Source of the DNA: an uncultured Nitrospira sp.
GTDB lineage: Bacteria > Nitrospirota > Nitrospiria > Nitrospirales > UBA8639
Assembly: GCA_902500695.1 (NCBI GenBank)
Contig: CABVRQ010000003.1
Location: 55,276 to 107,028 of the forward strand
Length of the DNA stretch: 51,753 nucleotides
Reading direction: 5' to 3'
The notes under the pieces are model-generated. The model was not told the origin of the DNA. It saw only the letters and a program-made list of their open reading frames with translations, and did no database searches. Shown piece by piece: positions 24,964 to 33,460 of the stretch. Position 1 is the first letter of the stretch. Every line of letters starts with the position of its first letter. The position numbers were made by a program, and so were the translations under genes.

Positions 24964-25299
24964 ATGGCTGAAAAATTTAGAATTAAAAAAGGCGATATGG
25001 TTATGGTCATCGCTGGCAAGGAGCGTGGGAAGACCGGTAAAGTCCTCCAGGTTCAAACCAAAGATGCCAGGGTTACAGTTGAAAAGCTCAACATATTAAA
25101 ACGCCATACCAAGCCAAACGCCAAAAACAAACAGGGTGGAATTCTTGAAAGGGAAGGCTTCATGGCTATTTCAAATGTCATGGCTTTTTGTGAATCGGTT
25201 AAGAAGCCTTCAAGAATTAAAATGAAAACTTTTGATGATGGACGGAAAGTCCGTGTTTATCAAAAGGCTCCAACTGAAGTTTTGGATAAAAGCCGATGA
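24964..25299 (+). CDS. rplX: 50S ribosomal protein L24
   Basis: 111-aa assembly initiator of the large subunit. The KOW motif appears as KGDMVMVIAGKERGKTGKVL, followed by RVTVEKLNILKRHTKP. The stop TGA overlaps the rplE ATG (ATGA), so rplE is probably translated by coupling. Confidence 0.96.
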   Translation: MAEKFRIKKGDMVMVIAGKERGKTGKVLQVQTKDARVTVEKLNILKRHTKPNAKNKQGGILEREGFMAISNVMAFCESVKKPSRIKMKTFDDGRKVRVYQKAPTEVLDKSR

Positions 25300-25922
25300 A
25301 ATCAAAATCTGGAACAAAACAAGCAGTTAAAGAAAAAGAAAAAACAGTAGGTTCATCTGCGATTAAACCCGTGAATTACGTTCCTCGGATTAAAGCGATG
25401 TACCAGGAAAAAGTCATCCCGGCCATGATGAAGGAGTTTGGCTATGAAAATCCTATGCAGGTCCCTCGAGTTGAACGGATTGTCTTAAATATCGGAATGG
25501 GGGAAGCGGTTCAAAATGTCAAGTTGTTAGAAAGTGCAGCCACAGAACTGGAGCAAATTACAGGGCAAAAACCTGTTCTGACTCGCTCCAAGAAGGCCAT
25601 CGCAGGATTTAAATTGCGTGAAGGAATTCCGATCGGAACGAAGGTTACCTTAAGAGGTGCAAGAATGCATGAGTTCTTGGACCGATTGGTTTCCGTGGCT
25701 TTGCCAAGAATTCGTGATTTCCGCGGGATCTCACCGAAAGCTTTCGACGGTCGGGGTAATTATACCCTGGGGTTAAAAGAACAGCTGGCATTTCCTGAAA
25801 TTAAATATGATGACGTTGCATCTATACATGGGATGGATATTACGTTTGTAACCACCGCTCAACGGAATGATGAAGCCAAATCATTATTGGCTCACTTGGG
25901 AATGCCTTTTAGAAAACCCTAG
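25296..25922 (+). CDS. rplE: 50S ribosomal protein L5 with N-terminal extension
   Basis: 208-aa protein of the central protuberance that binds 5S rRNA and contacts P-site tRNA. The core is normal (EFGYENPMQVPRVERIVLN, LTRSKKAIAGFKLREGIPIG, RIRDFRGISPKAFDGRGNY). L5 is usually about 180 aa. Here a Lys/Glu-rich tail of roughly 25-28 residues precedes the core if translation starts at the ATGA overlap. An in-frame GTG at 25371 would give 183 aa but lacks a ribosome binding site. Confidence 0.94.
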   Translation: MKSKSGTKQAVKEKEKTVGSSAIKPVNYVPRIKAMYQEKVIPAMMKEFGYENPMQVPRVERIVLNIGMGEAVQNVKLLESAATELEQITGQKPVLTRSKKAIAGFKLREGIPIGTKVTLRGARMHEFLDRLVSVALPRIRDFRGISPKAFDGRGNYTLGLKEQLAFPEIKYDDVASIHGMDITFVTTAQRNDEAKSLLAHLGMPFRKP

Positions 25923-25940
25923 AGAGGGAAAGGAGCGTAC

Positions 25941-26126
25941 GTGTCAAGGTTAGCATTAAAGAATAAGGCTAAGCGAAAGCCAAAATTCTCATGTCGCCAC
26001 TATAATCGCTGTACTCTTTGTGGGCGGGTGAGGGGGTTTTTGCGCCGTTTCCTAATGTGTCGAATTTGTTTTCGTTTCCTTAGTTTGCGTGGTGATATCC
26101 CTGGTGTCACCAAGTCCAGTTGGTAG
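25941..26126 (+). CDS. rpsN: 30S ribosomal protein S14, zinc-binding (type Z)
   Basis: 61-aa short S14. Cys24, Cys27, Cys40 and Cys43 form the zinc site, the C+ form. KAKRKPKFSCRHYNRC and the C-terminal GDIPGVTKSSW are family signatures. The GTG at 25941 is preceded by AAAGGAG, an excellent ribosome binding site. Confidence 0.95.
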   Translation: MSRLALKNKAKRKPKFSCRHYNRCTLCGRVRGFLRRFLMCRICFRFLSLRGDIPGVTKSSW

Positions 26127-26187
26127 GTTTCGAGTGGTAAACCGTTTTTTAGTAATTGGCAAATAATTCAATACGAGGTTTTTTAGC

Positions 26188-26595
26188 ATGTCGATGACTG
26201 ATCCTCTCGCAGATTTATTCGTGCGAATTCAAAATGCGGGACGCCGTGGACACGATTTGGTTAAAATTCCATCTTCTCGTGTAAAAAAGGATATCCTCCG
26301 AATTTTCAAGGAAGAAGGGTTCATTCGTGACTACAAGTCAGCTACTGGTACCAATGGGCACCCAGTTATTGAAGTATCACTTCGATATGCTCCTGGTCGA
26401 CAGAAGAAATCTTTCATAACTGGGATAAAAAGAATTAGTAAGCCTGGATGTAGAGTCTATGCTGGGAAAGAAGATCTTCCACGTGTAATGCGTGGGTTGG
26501 GGTTGGCGATCTTGACCACTGACCGAGGGTTATTAACGGATGAGCAATGTCGGAGTTCCCAGGTTGGCGGTGAGATTCTTTGCCACGTTTGGTAA
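26188..26595 (+). CDS. rpsH: 30S ribosomal protein S8
   Basis: 135-aa 16S rRNA-binding protein and, in E. coli, repressor of the spc operon. It opens DPLADLFVRIQNAGRRGHD and ends with the conserved GEILCHVW. The central RVYAGKEDLPRVMRGLGLAI block is normal. Two in-frame ATGs (26188, 26194) could serve as the start. Confidence 0.96.
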   Translation: MSMTDPLADLFVRIQNAGRRGHDLVKIPSSRVKKDILRIFKEEGFIRDYKSATGTNGHPVIEVSLRYAPGRQKKSFITGIKRISKPGCRVYAGKEDLPRVMRGLGLAILTTDRGLLTDEQCRSSQVGGEILCHVW

Positions 26596-26640
26596 TTTTG
26601 GATACCTTATTTACTTGGATTTTTAATTAATAGGTAAATC

Positions 26641-27180
26641 ATGTCGAGGATTGGAAGACAGCCGATATCAATTCCAAAGGGCGTGGAAGTTCGCGTCCTT
26701 GATGGGAACATTTTGGTGAAAGGCCCGCTGGGTCAGCTGCAATGGGGTCTGAGCCCTGGCATACAAGCCAGTATCGAAAATGAAAAAGTTTCTTTATCCA
26801 GAAGTAACGATTCAGCCAAGCTTAAGGCCTTACACGGGCTAACAAGGGCTGAAATCGCTAATCAGGTTAAGGGAGTGAAGGAGGGTTTCCAGGAAAACTT
26901 GGAAGTGATGGGGGTTGGATACCGTGCCCAAATTCAAGGAAGTGAATTAAGTTTTTCTGTCGGATACGCTCATCCCGTTTCAATAGGATTGCCAAAAGGA
27001 GTTGAGGCGTCGGTCGATAAGCAAACCTCGATTTCTCTTAAAGGTATTGATAAACGAATGGTTAGCTTGGTTGCAGCTCAAATCAGAAGTATGAAGGTTC
27101 CTGATGTGTATAAGCAAAAAGGTATAAAGTATGTTGGTGAAATCCTTCGTAAAAAAGCTGGCAAAGCCGGCAAAAAGTAG
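26641..27180 (+). CDS. rplF: 50S ribosomal protein L6
   Basis: 179-aa two-domain protein near the sarcin-ricin loop. MSRIGRQPISIPKGVEV, GVGYRAQIQGSELSFSVGYA and the C-terminal DVYKQKGIKYVGEILRKKAG are typical. Length matches the family. Lies 9 bp before rplR. Confidence 0.97.
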   Translation: MSRIGRQPISIPKGVEVRVLDGNILVKGPLGQLQWGLSPGIQASIENEKVSLSRSNDSAKLKALHGLTRAEIANQVKGVKEGFQENLEVMGVGYRAQIQGSELSFSVGYAHPVSIGLPKGVEASVDKQTSISLKGIDKRMVSLVAAQIRSMKVPDVYKQKGIKYVGEILRKKAGKAGKK

Positions 27181-27189
27181 GTTGAACTT

Positions 27190-27555
27190 GTGAATATACT
27201 TGAAAAACAAAAAAGATTGCATAAGCGGAGTCGGCGGGTGCGTTTGCGCATTGTGGGATTATCTTCTCGTCCACGATTAAGTGTTTTTAGGAGTAATTCT
27301 CATATTTATGCTCAGATTATTGATGATTCGGTTGGTCGCACATTGGTTTCGGCGTCATCCTGTGACCCTGGTTTAAAAGAAAAAATAAAATCTGGTGGGA
27401 ATATTGAAGCGGCGAAAATGGTGGGACAAGCAATCGCTGAACGCGCAAAAGCCATACCTATTGAACTAGTGGTATTTGATCGAGGTGGAAGACTGTATCA
27501 TGGTCGGGTAAAGGCTTTGGCAGATGCCGCTCGTTCGGGGGGACTGAAATTCTAA
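27190..27555 (+). CDS. rplR: 50S ribosomal protein L18
   Basis: 121-aa 5S rRNA-binding protein of the central protuberance. Family blocks RPRLSVFRSNSHIYAQIID, AAKMVGQAIAERAK and FDRGGRLYHGRVKALADAAR are present. GTG start at 27190. Confidence 0.96.
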   Translation: MNILEKQKRLHKRSRRVRLRIVGLSSRPRLSVFRSNSHIYAQIIDDSVGRTLVSASSCDPGLKEKIKSGGNIEAAKMVGQAIAERAKAIPIELVVFDRGGRLYHGRVKALADAARSGGLKF

Positions 27556-27599
27556 TCAGGCCCAGCCTTAAATTTTGCTAAAGGGAAGGATTCACTTCT

Positions 27600-28094
27600 G
27601 TGAGGGTTAATGTTGAAGAGCTCAATTTAAAAGATAAGCCGGTTGTAATTAACCGTGTAGCCAAAGTAGTGAAAGGTGGAAAGCGTTTTTCATTTTCTGC
27701 TTTGGTGGTTGTAGGCGATGGCGATGGTTGGGTTGGTGTGGGAAAAGGCAAAGCGACTGAAGTTCCGTCTGCCATTGCTAAGGCCGTGGCTCATGCAAAA
27801 AAAAATCTTATTAGGATCCCACTTAAATCAAATACTATCCCCCATGAAGTGCATGGGTATTTTGGTGGAGAGCACATTGTCTTGAAACCTGCAAAGCAGG
27901 GTACTGGTATAATCGCAGGAGGAGCAGTACGTTCGTTGTTGGAGGTGGCTGGTGCTCAGAATATTGTTGCGAAAACCCTAGGACGTGGGAATCCGTTTAA
28001 TGCTGTGAGGGCAACTATTCAAGGGTTGAGCCAACTTCGTGATCCACATGAAGTAAGGGAAATGCGTCGAACGGCTGTCGGGATGGAAGATTAA
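27600..28094 (+). CDS. rpsE: 30S ribosomal protein S5
   Basis: 164-aa protein with a dsRNA-binding-like N-domain at the mRNA entry site. The spectinomycin-loop region RVAKVVKGGKRFSFSALVVV and the GVGKGKATEVPSAIAKA block are conserved, as are GTGIIAGGAVRSLLEVAG and NPFNAVRATIQGL. GTG start at 27600, with AAGGGAAGG upstream. Confidence 0.97.
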   Translation: MRVNVEELNLKDKPVVINRVAKVVKGGKRFSFSALVVVGDGDGWVGVGKGKATEVPSAIAKAVAHAKKNLIRIPLKSNTIPHEVHGYFGGEHIVLKPAKQGTGIIAGGAVRSLLEVAGAQNIVAKTLGRGNPFNAVRATIQGLSQLRDPHEVREMRRTAVGMED

Positions 28095-28130
28095 TCGATA
28101 TCTAATGACCAGTCAGGAAACCTGGAAATC

Positions 28131-28319
28131 ATGGTGACACCAACCAATCTCTCAATTACATTAAAGCGAAGCACAATAGGCCATCCGGATAAGATGCGTG
28201 TGGTTTTATTGGGGCTGGGACTTAGGAAAATTGGACAGACCGTTAGTCGTCCGGATACAGACCAAGTACGAGGATTAATTTATAAGGTCAGGCATCTTAT
28301 TGAGGTTGCAGTTTCATGA
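28131..28319 (+). CDS. rpmD: 50S ribosomal protein L30
   Basis: 62-aa small protein. Identified by position (between S5 and L15) and by the family pattern ITLKRSTIGHPDKMRVVLLG, GLRKIGQTVSRPDTDQVRG and a C-terminal MIxxV-like HLIEVAV. Its TGA overlaps the rplO ATG (ATGA). Confidence 0.94.
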   Translation: MVTPTNLSITLKRSTIGHPDKMRVVLLGLGLRKIGQTVSRPDTDQVRGLIYKVRHLIEVAVS

Positions 28320-28765
28320 AGTTACACGATTTACATCCATCTCCAGGTTCAAGAACAAAGAAGAAGCGCCTTGGCCGTGGGCCTGGGTCCGGTTTGGGTA
28401 AAACAGCTGGGAAAGGGCATAAAGGGTTGTTAGCCCGTTCTGGCAGGGCTAATCAAGCTGGTTTTGAGGGAGGGCAAATGCCACTTGCCCGCAGATTACC
28501 TAAGCGTGGGTTTACAAACATTTTCCGGATCAAATATTCAGTGATAAATCTTAAAGATCTGCTTGCCCAGGAAAAAACCATGAACTTTAACCCAAATGTT
28601 TTTAAAGAAATTGGGTTAATTAAAGGACGAAACCCACAAGTTAAAATACTTGGTTCTGGGGAAATCAACCGTCCAATTGTTGTTGAAGCACATAAATTTA
28701 GTGATATTGCCAAACAAAAAATTGAGAATGCCGGTGGGCAAGCAAAGGTGATCGGCCGTGCTTGA
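28316..28765 (+). CDS. rplO: 50S ribosomal protein L15
   Basis: 149-aa protein with a basic Gly-rich N-terminal extension (HPSPGSRTKKKRLGRGPGSG, GKTAGKGHKG, FEGGQMPLARRLPKRGF) that threads into 23S rRNA. C-terminal globular domain ends in VEAHKFSDIAKQKIENAGG. Its stop overlaps the secY start by 8 bp. Confidence 0.96.
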   Translation: MKLHDLHPSPGSRTKKKRLGRGPGSGLGKTAGKGHKGLLARSGRANQAGFEGGQMPLARRLPKRGFTNIFRIKYSVINLKDLLAQEKTMNFNPNVFKEIGLIKGRNPQVKILGSGEINRPIVVEAHKFSDIAKQKIENAGGQAKVIGRA

Positions 28766-30071
28766 GCGGCTAGTCACGAGCATTCAAAATATTTTTAAAA
28801 TCCCGGAATTGCGTAGCCGGGTAATATTTACCTTGTCTATGCTCGCAGTCTATCGTATCGGTGCTCATGTCCCGACCCCCGGAATCAATAATGAAGAGCT
28901 TTTTAAGTTTCTCACCGAACGAGGTGGGGCCCTCATGGGCTTTCTTGATATTTTTTCTGGAGGGGCTTTATCTAGATTAACGATTTTTGCCTTGGGCATA
29001 ATGCCCTACATTAGCGCCTCAATTATTTTACAACTTCTCACGGTCGTTGTTCCGCATCTTTCTAAATTAGCCAAAGAAGGAGAGCGAGGAAGAAAGACAA
29101 TCATTCAGTACACCAGGTATGGAACTATCGTTATTGCCTTAATTCAGGGCTTTGGTATTGCTCTTGGCCTTGAAGGAATGAACGATGGTGCATTTGTTCT
29201 TGACCCTGGTTGGTCATTTCGATTGATGACGGTGATTACGTTGGTAGCCGGAACGGCCTTTCTCATGTGGTTAGGAGAGCAGATTACCGAACGTGGAGTT
29301 GGAAACGGGATATCACTTATTATTTTTTCTGGGATAGTTGCTAGTCTTCCCAGTGCAGTTGTTCAAACATTTGATTTATATCAGGTTGGTCAAATCAGTC
29401 TCCTTTTACTGTTAATCCTTGGTGTCGTGATGCTGGCAGTAATGGGAGCTATAGTGTTTCTTGAAAGTGGACGACGAAAAATTGCGGTTCAATATGCCAA
29501 GCGAATAGTTGGGCGACGGGTTTATGGTGGGCAAAACACTCATATACCTCTAAAAATAAATACGGCTGGTGTTATCCCCCCAATTTTTGCCTCATCAATT
29601 ATTGCATTTCCAGCCACGATAGCAAGTTTTATCCAGGTGCCGTGGGTTCAAAGCATCGGGGCGCAATTAGCTCCGGGTTCTTTACTGTATACCATGCTAT
29701 ACGTTGGAATGATTATATTTTTCTGTTTCTTCTATACGGCCGTGGTACTTAACCCCGTCGATATGGCAGACAACATGAAAAAATATGGTGGATTTATCCC
29801 AGGGATACGACCTGGGCAAAAAACTGCAGACTTTATTTATAAGGTACTGACAAGGATTACATTTGCCGGAGCTATCTATTTAGCTATTGTGTGCGTGATT
29901 CCTGAACTTCTGATTTACCGACTAAATATGCCGTTCTATTTTGGAGGTACCTCCCTCTTGATTGTCATTGGAGTCGGTTTGGATACGGCGCAACAAATTG
30001 AAAATCATATGCTCATGCGGAATTATGAGGGTTTTCTTGGAAAAGGTTCCTTAAAGGGAAGAAGTGGTTAA
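28758..30071 (+). CDS. secY: Preprotein translocase subunit SecY
   Basis: 437-aa, ten-span core of the Sec channel in the inner membrane. Signatures include IPELRSRVIFTLSMLAVYRI, the plug-region GGALSRLTIFALGIMPYISA, the cytoplasmic loop LAKEGERGRKTIIQYTRYG and VVLNPVDMADNMKKYGGFIP. GTG start at 28758 overlaps rplO by 8 bp, a coupling seen again at secY-adk if the upstream adk start is used. Its partner secE is at 3640-3834. Confidence 0.97.
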   Translation: MLERLVTSIQNIFKIPELRSRVIFTLSMLAVYRIGAHVPTPGINNEELFKFLTERGGALMGFLDIFSGGALSRLTIFALGIMPYISASIILQLLTVVVPHLSKLAKEGERGRKTIIQYTRYGTIVIALIQGFGIALGLEGMNDGAFVLDPGWSFRLMTVITLVAGTAFLMWLGEQITERGVGNGISLIIFSGIVASLPSAVVQTFDLYQVGQISLLLLLILGVVMLAVMGAIVFLESGRRKIAVQYAKRIVGRRVYGGQNTHIPLKINTAGVIPPIFASSIIAFPATIASFIQVPWVQSIGAQLAPGSLLYTMLYVGMIIFFCFFYTAVVLNPVDMADNMKKYGGFIPGIRPGQKTADFIYKVLTRITFAGAIYLAIVCVIPELLIYRLNMPFYFGGTSLLIVIGVGLDTAQQIENHMLMRNYEGFLGKGSLKGRSG

Positions 30072-30075
30072 CGGA

Positions 30076-30726
30076 ATGAGGGTTATATTTCTTGGTCCTC
30101 CAGGGGTTGGAAAAGGGACCCAGGCAGATTTTATTGCCAACAAATTCGGTATTCAAAAACTTTCAACAGGAGATTTGCTTAGGGAAAGTGTTGATAAGCG
30201 TACGACCCTGGGAAATGAAGCGAAGGCTTTTATGGAACGTGGGGAATTGGTTCCGGATAATGTGGTGATTGGTTTAGTTGAAGAAAAATTAGGGTCTCCG
30301 GAATGCCGCAAAGGTTTCCTGTTAGATGGATTTCCTCGAACCGTAGCCCAAGCAGATAAGCTGTCATCTATTTTGGAAGTGAATGGAGAAGCCATTGATC
30401 GGGTTGTATATTTTTCCCTTCCAGAAACGGACATAATCGAACGAATAAGTGGGAGACGGAGTTGTCCAAAATGTAAGGCAGTATATCATCTCAAGTCCAT
30501 ACCACCCAAAAAAGATGGGGTATGCAATGAATGTGAAGTGCCTCTAATTCAGCGAAATGATGATAAGCCAGAAACCATTCAATCGAGATTGGTTGTATAT
30601 CAAAAACAAACAGAGCCCTTAATCCAATATTATAAGGACCGTGGAATGCTTTCCGAATTGGATGGGGCAGGGGTAGTTTCTGCGGTTCAGGAGAGATTGG
30701 TAGCTCTCTTAACCAAGTCCAGATAG
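30076..30726 (+). CDS. adk: Adenylate kinase (zinc LID form)
   Basis: 216-aa enzyme converting AMP + ATP to 2 ADP. The P-loop GPPGVGKGT is residues 7-15, and LLDGFPRT and SGRRSCPKC are typical. The LID domain holds Cys130, Cys133, Cys150 and Cys153, the structural zinc site of the long Gram-positive-like form. The ATG at 30076 gives the usual N-terminus (MRVIFLGPPG); a GTG at 30064, with AAAGGGAA upstream and an 8-bp overlap with secY, would add four residues and is also plausible. Confidence 0.96.
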   Translation: MRVIFLGPPGVGKGTQADFIANKFGIQKLSTGDLLRESVDKRTTLGNEAKAFMERGELVPDNVVIGLVEEKLGSPECRKGFLLDGFPRTVAQADKLSSILEVNGEAIDRVVYFSLPETDIIERISGRRSCPKCKAVYHLKSIPPKKDGVCNECEVPLIQRNDDKPETIQSRLVVYQKQTEPLIQYYKDRGMLSELDGAGVVSAVQERLVALLTKSR

Positions 30727-30727
30727 A

Positions 30728-31474
30728 ATGATCATCATAAAAACGGCTGAGGAAATTGAACTCATTGCTTTGGCCGGTAAAATCGTTACTCAATGTCATC
30801 AATTGCTTGTGAATGAAGTGAAGCCAGGTATGACTACATTGGAATTAGACAGACTTACAGAGGAGTGTATTCTTGATTTGGGTGGAATTCCTGCATTTAA
30901 AGGGTATAGGAATTATCCCAATAGCCTCTGTGCATCTATTAATGAAGAAGTCGTACATGGAATCCCATCAAGGCGTGAATTGAAAGACGGGGACATCATC
31001 GGATTGGATGTTGGAGCCATTGTTGAAGGTTTTTATGGAGATGGAGCCGTGACGGTTTCAGTTGGGGCCATTCCTGAAAATATTCAATTATTGATTGGAG
31101 TCACTCGAGATGCTCTACATAAAGGACTCGAACAGGCTGTTGTGGGTAATCGTCTTTCTGACATTTCTTTTGCAATTCAAACTCATGTAGAAAAGCATGG
31201 GTATTCGGTTGTTCGTGATTTTGTGGGTCATGGTATTGGACGGCAGTTGCACGAAGAACCCCAGGTCCCAAATTATGGAAGACCAGGACAAGGCCCGCGT
31301 TTAAAGCCTGGGATGGCACTTGCCATTGAGCCAATGGTTAACCTTGGAGGATCGGCAGTCAAAGTCTTGAAAGATGGCTGGACGGCAGTTACGTGCGATG
31401 GATCACTTTCTGCTCACTTTGAGCACACAATCACAATTGAAGCGAATGGTGCACCTCGCATTTTAACAGGATAG
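30728..31474 (+). CDS. map: Methionine aminopeptidase, type I
   Basis: 248-aa metalloenzyme removing initiator Met from nascent chains. The five metal ligands are visible: Asp94, Asp105, His168, Glu201 and Glu232 (in LDVGA, YGDGA, VGHGIG, IEPM and FEHTI). No N-terminal zinc-finger extension. Start follows the adk stop by one base. secY-adk-map-infA is a common order. Confidence 0.97.
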   Translation: MIIIKTAEEIELIALAGKIVTQCHQLLVNEVKPGMTTLELDRLTEECILDLGGIPAFKGYRNYPNSLCASINEEVVHGIPSRRELKDGDIIGLDVGAIVEGFYGDGAVTVSVGAIPENIQLLIGVTRDALHKGLEQAVVGNRLSDISFAIQTHVEKHGYSVVRDFVGHGIGRQLHEEPQVPNYGRPGQGPRLKPGMALAIEPMVNLGGSAVKVLKDGWTAVTCDGSLSAHFEHTITIEANGAPRILTG

Positions 31475-31504
31475 TCCTAGGTTGGAGGTCAGGTAAATTT
31501 CCTC

Positions 31505-31723
31505 ATGGGAAAAGAAGATATTATTGAGGTTCAAGGGGCAGTAACTGAAACGTTGCCGAATGCGATGTTTCGGGTTCAGTTGGAAAATGGGCATAAAATA
31601 TTAGCCCATATTTCTGGAAAGATGCGGATGCATTTTATTAGAATTTTGCCAGGAGATAAGGTGACAGTGGAATTATCTCCATATGACCTGACTCGTGGAC
31701 GGATTACCTATCGGTTTAAATAG
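31505..31723 (+). CDS. infA: Translation initiation factor IF-1
   Basis: 72-aa OB-fold factor that occupies the A site during initiation. EVQGAVTETLPNAMFRVQLE, NGHKILAHISGKMRMHFIRI and the C-terminal SPYDLTRGRITYRFK are canonical. Followed 11 bp later by rpmJ. Confidence 0.97.
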   Translation: MGKEDIIEVQGAVTETLPNAMFRVQLENGHKILAHISGKMRMHFIRILPGDKVTVELSPYDLTRGRITYRFK

Positions 31724-31734
31724 AGGTTGTTATC

Positions 31735-31848
31735 GTGAAAGTTAAATCATCAGTAAAACCAATCTGTGTTAAATGTAAGGTCATTCGCCGCAAAGGGGTT
31801 GTAAGGGTGCTCTGCACAAATCCCAAACACAAGCAGCGACAGGGCTAA
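31735..31848 (+). CDS. rpmJ: 50S ribosomal protein L36 (zinc-binding form)
   Basis: 37-aa protein read from GTG at 31735: begins MKVKSSVKPICVKCKV, ends KHKQRQG. The zinc ligands Cys11, Cys14, Cys27 and His32 are all present (C+ form). Position between infA and rpsM is canonical. Too short for most gene-length cut-offs. Confidence 0.95.
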   Translation: MKVKSSVKPICVKCKVIRRKGVVRVLCTNPKHKQRQG

Positions 31849-31908
31849 GGTGCGTTAATGTTTGTTATGGATAGATTAAGCCAATCCCTAGAGAGAGGAA
31901 AGTAAGAA

Positions 31909-32280
31909 ATGGCTCGTATCGCAGGCGTAGAGTTGCCGGTAGGAAAAAGGATTGATGTTGGATTAACCTATATTTTTGGGATTGGTCCGGCCAGTTCACG
32001 GGATATATTGCGAAAGACGGGAGTTTCTCCGGAAACGAGGGTGAAGGACCTGCAAGAAGATGAGGTGGTCCGTTTGCGTGAGACAATTGATAAGGATTAC
32101 GACGTAGAGGGTGACCTTAGAAAAGAGGTCACAATGAGTATTAAGCGTTTGATGGATATTGGAACTTATCGTGGGTTACGACATCGGAAAGGTCTGCCTG
32201 TAAGAGGCCAACGGACCAAAACAAATTCACGAACGAGAAAAGGGCGACGTGGGGCAATTGGGGGAAAAGTTAGGAAATAA
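31909..32280 (+). CDS. rpsM: 30S ribosomal protein S13
   Basis: 123-aa head protein contacting P-site tRNA and the large subunit. MARIAGVELPVGKRIDVGLT, IDIGTYRGLRHRKGLPVRGQ-type block (here MDIGTYRGLRHRKGLPVRG) and the basic tail RTKTNSRTRKGRRG are present. Preceded by GAGAGGAAAG. First gene of the alpha operon. Confidence 0.97.
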   Translation: MARIAGVELPVGKRIDVGLTYIFGIGPASSRDILRKTGVSPETRVKDLQEDEVVRLRETIDKDYDVEGDLRKEVTMSIKRLMDIGTYRGLRHRKGLPVRGQRTKTNSRTRKGRRGAIGGKVRK

Positions 32281-32300
32281 GCTGCTGAAAGGGATCTTTC

Positions 32301-32684
32301 ATGAGTGTTAAAAAGGGAAAAAAGAAGGATAGAAAAGTTTTACAAGTTGGGATCGTGCATATCATGGCCTCATTTAATAATACCATTGTGACGATCACGG
32401 ATATGACCGGTGGGGCTGTAACCTGGGCGAGTGCCGGTAGCCAGGGATTTAAGGGATCGAGAAAGAGCACTCCATTTGCCGCTACGCGTGCAGGTGAAGT
32501 TGCTGCAAAGAAAGCAATGGAGTTTGGCCTTCGACAAGTGGATGTCTATGTGAATGGACCTGGGTCTGGACGAGAAGCCGCTGTGAGAGCCCTTCAATCC
32601 GCTGGTTTGCGAGTCAATCTTATTCGTGATGTGACGCCGATTCCCCATAATGGGTGTCGGCCGCCAAAACGAAGACGAGTGTAA
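32301..32684 (+). CDS. rpsK: 30S ribosomal protein S11
   Basis: 127-aa platform protein. HIMASFNNTIVTITDMTGGA, SAGSQGFKGSRKSTPFAA and the C-terminal TPIPHNGCRPPKRRRV (a known isoaspartate site, NG) are conserved. Lies 20 bp after rpsM. Confidence 0.97.
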   Translation: MSVKKGKKKDRKVLQVGIVHIMASFNNTIVTITDMTGGAVTWASAGSQGFKGSRKSTPFAATRAGEVAAKKAMEFGLRQVDVYVNGPGSGREAAVRALQSAGLRVNLIRDVTPIPHNGCRPPKRRRV

Positions 32685-32748
32685 TTTCTGAGAGAGGGTT
32701 TTTTAGATTTTTGGTTTTTCGTGAACAGGATATAGGGGGAGAAAGTCC

Positions 32749-33378
32749 ATGGCCAAATATACTGGTCCTGTATGTCGGTTATGTCGGCGTGAAGGCGTGA
32801 AATTGTTTTTGAAAGGGACCAGGTGTATGACTGAAAAATGCGCAATTGAGCGCCGAAGTTATCCACCTGGACAGCATGGGCAGTCACGGCGAGGCCGTGC
32901 GACGGAATATGGCACTCAGCTTAGGGAAAAACAAAAGCTTCGTCGTGTGTATGGTATGCAGGAACGACAATTTCTCAATACCTACCATCGAGCTGTTAGG
33001 CGTAAGGGGATCACCGGCGAGCATTTGTTGAGCCTGCTTGAGCGAAGACTTGATAATGTGGTGTATCGACTAGGGTTTGCCGCATCACGTGGTCAAGCCA
33101 GGCAGTTGGTGAATCACGGTCATGTGATGTTGAATGGACGAAAAGTCACGATTGCCTCCGTGACTGTGAATGTTGGGGATATTATCGAAATCAGGGAGAA
33201 AAGTCGTCAGCTTGTCCCGGTCCAAGCCGCCCTGGAAATTTCTAGTGGACGAGGAGTGCCGAATTGGTTAGAGATGGAGCGGAATTTATTAAAGGGTACC
33301 GTCCAAGCCATTCCCACTAAACAGGACATTGATGTATTGGTCAATGAACAGATTGTAGTGGAGCTGTATTCACGGTAA
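32749..33378 (+). CDS. rpsD: 30S ribosomal protein S4 (four-cysteine form)
   Basis: 209-aa assembly initiator and, in E. coli, repressor of the alpha operon. Begins MAKYTGPVCRLCRREGVKLF; Cys9, Cys12, Cys26 and Cys31 form a likely zinc site. The S4 RNA-binding domain RLDNVVYRLGFAASRGQARQ and VNHGHVMLNGRKV are typical. AGGGGGAGAAAG precedes the ATG. Confidence 0.97.
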   Translation: MAKYTGPVCRLCRREGVKLFLKGTRCMTEKCAIERRSYPPGQHGQSRRGRATEYGTQLREKQKLRRVYGMQERQFLNTYHRAVRRKGITGEHLLSLLERRLDNVVYRLGFAASRGQARQLVNHGHVMLNGRKVTIASVTVNVGDIIEIREKSRQLVPVQAALEISSGRGVPNWLEMERNLLKGTVQAIPTKQDIDVLVNEQIVVELYSR

Positions 33379-33460
33379 ATTGTCCTGCCGGAGATAGAGC
33401 GGATGTTGCGAATGGATCACATACATGGCCTTGGGACCAAGAAAGGGAGACGCGATCCTT

